NCBI RefSeq assembly: GCF_003148475.1
Contig: NZ_QGGG01000001.1
Span: forward strand, 496,001 to 560,000
Origin: Pseudaminobacter salicylatoxidans
GTDB taxonomy: Bacteria; Pseudomonadota; Alphaproteobacteria; Rhizobiales; Rhizobiaceae
Direction: 5' to 3'
DNA length: 64,000 nt
Positions within the stretch are counted from its first letter, which is position 1. Every line of letters starts with the position of its first letter. The position numbers and the translations under genes were made by a program. Shown here one piece after another: positions 63,370 to 64,000 of the stretch. The notes below the pieces were generated by a model, which did not search any database, had not been told where the DNA came from, and saw nothing but the letters and a program-made list of their open reading frames with translations.

Positions 63370-64000
63370 CAGGCATTCCCCTTTGCATCGACACGTTTTC
63401 TCAACCGGGTGAGACTTTGCAGGATAAGCCCGCCAACCAGCGGAATGCCCACGGTCACGACGATCATGACCGTGCCGAGCGCATTGATCTCGGGGCTTAT
63501 CGAAATCTTGAGCATCGACAAAATCTGGGTCGGCATCGTTTCGACGCCGGCAGGCCGCCAGAACAGGCTGGCGGAGGTGTTGTCGAAGGAAATGGTGAAG
63601 GCCAGCAGTGCGCTGGCGACGACCGCCGGGATAAGCAGCGGCAGCGTGATCTCGCGGAACGACGACAGCCGCGACGCCCCCAGCGACAGCGCCGCTTCCT
63701 CATAGGTGCGCCGGATGCCTACCATGCGCGCCTGCGTGATCAGCACCACGTAGGGCAGCGCCAGCATGATATGGCCAAGCAGCAACAGCCCCAGACTGCG
63801 TGGCTGGTCGACCGCCTTGATGAGAACCAGCAGCCCGACGCCCAGAATGGTTTCCGGCACCAGCGCCGGCAGGATCACCAGCGTGCCGAAAGTCGCCTTG
63901 CCGGGAAACTCGAAGCGAACCAGCGCAAAGGCGGTGATGATGCCCAGCAGCGTCGTGACCGCAGCCGTGACCAGCGCAATCCACAGCGATGTCCTGAAGG
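63369..64000 (-). CDS. Polyamine-type ABC permease (PotC-like), partial
   Basis: The C-terminal 209 codons are seen; the frame is open to the window edge. Membrane segments and the EAA loop (EEAALSLGASRLSSFREITLPLLIP) of the PotC class, with ITAFALVRFEFPGKATF upstream and a basic C-terminus TRLRKRVDAKG. Together with the downstream PotD- and PotA-like genes it forms a pot-type importer; the first permease should lie beyond base 64000. Confidence 0.88.
   Translation of the reverse strand, partial: FRTSLWIALVTAAVTTLLGIITAFALVRFEFPGKATFGTLVILPALVPETILGVGLLVLIKAVDQPRSLGLLLLGHIMLALPYVVLITQARMVGIRRTYEEAALSLGASRLSSFREITLPLLIPAVVASALLAFTISFDNTSASLFWRPAGVETMPTQILSMLKISISPEINALGTVMIVVTVGIPLVGGLILQSLTRLRKRVDAKGNA

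Overview
The window looks like chromosomal or chromid DNA from an alphaproteobacterium of the order Hyphomicrobiales (Rhizobiales), most likely of Phyllobacteriaceae type (inference). The evidence is high GC, a Porin_2-family porin, the rhizobial ehuABCD-eutABCDE layout, an ScfR/PccR-type propionyl-CoA regulator, DUF1236, DUF1801 and DUF3422 proteins, and a large number of ABC importers. No rRNA, tRNA, CRISPR array, insertion sequence or prophage was recognised.

Layout. (1) 1-3666, minus: a peptide-type ABC importer whose second permease is fused to its ATPase, cut by the window edge. (2) 3828-4979: an M42 peptidase of the osmoprotectant (NAGGN-associated) type. (3) 5129-19731: a complete ectoine/5-hydroxyectoine uptake and degradation island. 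The minus strand carries enuR, ehuABCD, eutABC, doeA and doeB. The plus strand carries an AsnC/Lrp regulator, an aldehyde dehydrogenase, the diaminobutyrate transaminase and an appended alcohol dehydrogenase. Two matching operator-like boxes (13437-13470 and 15021-15049) may tie both arms to EnuR. (4) 19940-21001: porin. (5) 21212-25073: a fatty-acid-type operon (SDR, acyl-CoA dehydrogenase, APH-fold kinase) facing a TetR regulator that starts at TTG, with a perfect palindrome between them.

(6) 25116-41863: fourteen minus-strand genes with mostly overlapping or very short junctions. In order of transcription they are a GntR/FCD regulator, a rhodanese, an ABC peptide importer (BC-A-DF), an alpha/beta hydrolase, an acyl-CoA ligase, a CocE/NonD esterase, an M20 amidase, malonyl-CoA decarboxylase, malonyl-CoA synthetase and a PatB/MalY C-S lyase. 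The combination suggests import and breakdown of a malonylated, possibly cysteine-S-conjugated, compound. A site one base off the known malonate-operon operator lies just upstream of the regulator gene. This is the most interesting candidate system in the window.

(7) 42427-51052: the propionyl-CoA pathway (thiolase, methylmalonyl-CoA mutase, pccA, pccB) opposite its XRE-type regulator, with three GCAAA boxes spaced 22-23 bp. (8) 51372-56350: small, mostly uncharacterised genes (two DUF1236 proteins, DUF1801, MAPEG, DUF3422, short hypotheticals). (9) 56493-60150: a second CocE/NonD hydrolase beside an orphan Tat-exported peptide-binding protein, opposite an apparently leaderless HTH regulator. 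(10) 61071-64000: a spermidine/putrescine-type ABC importer running off the right edge.
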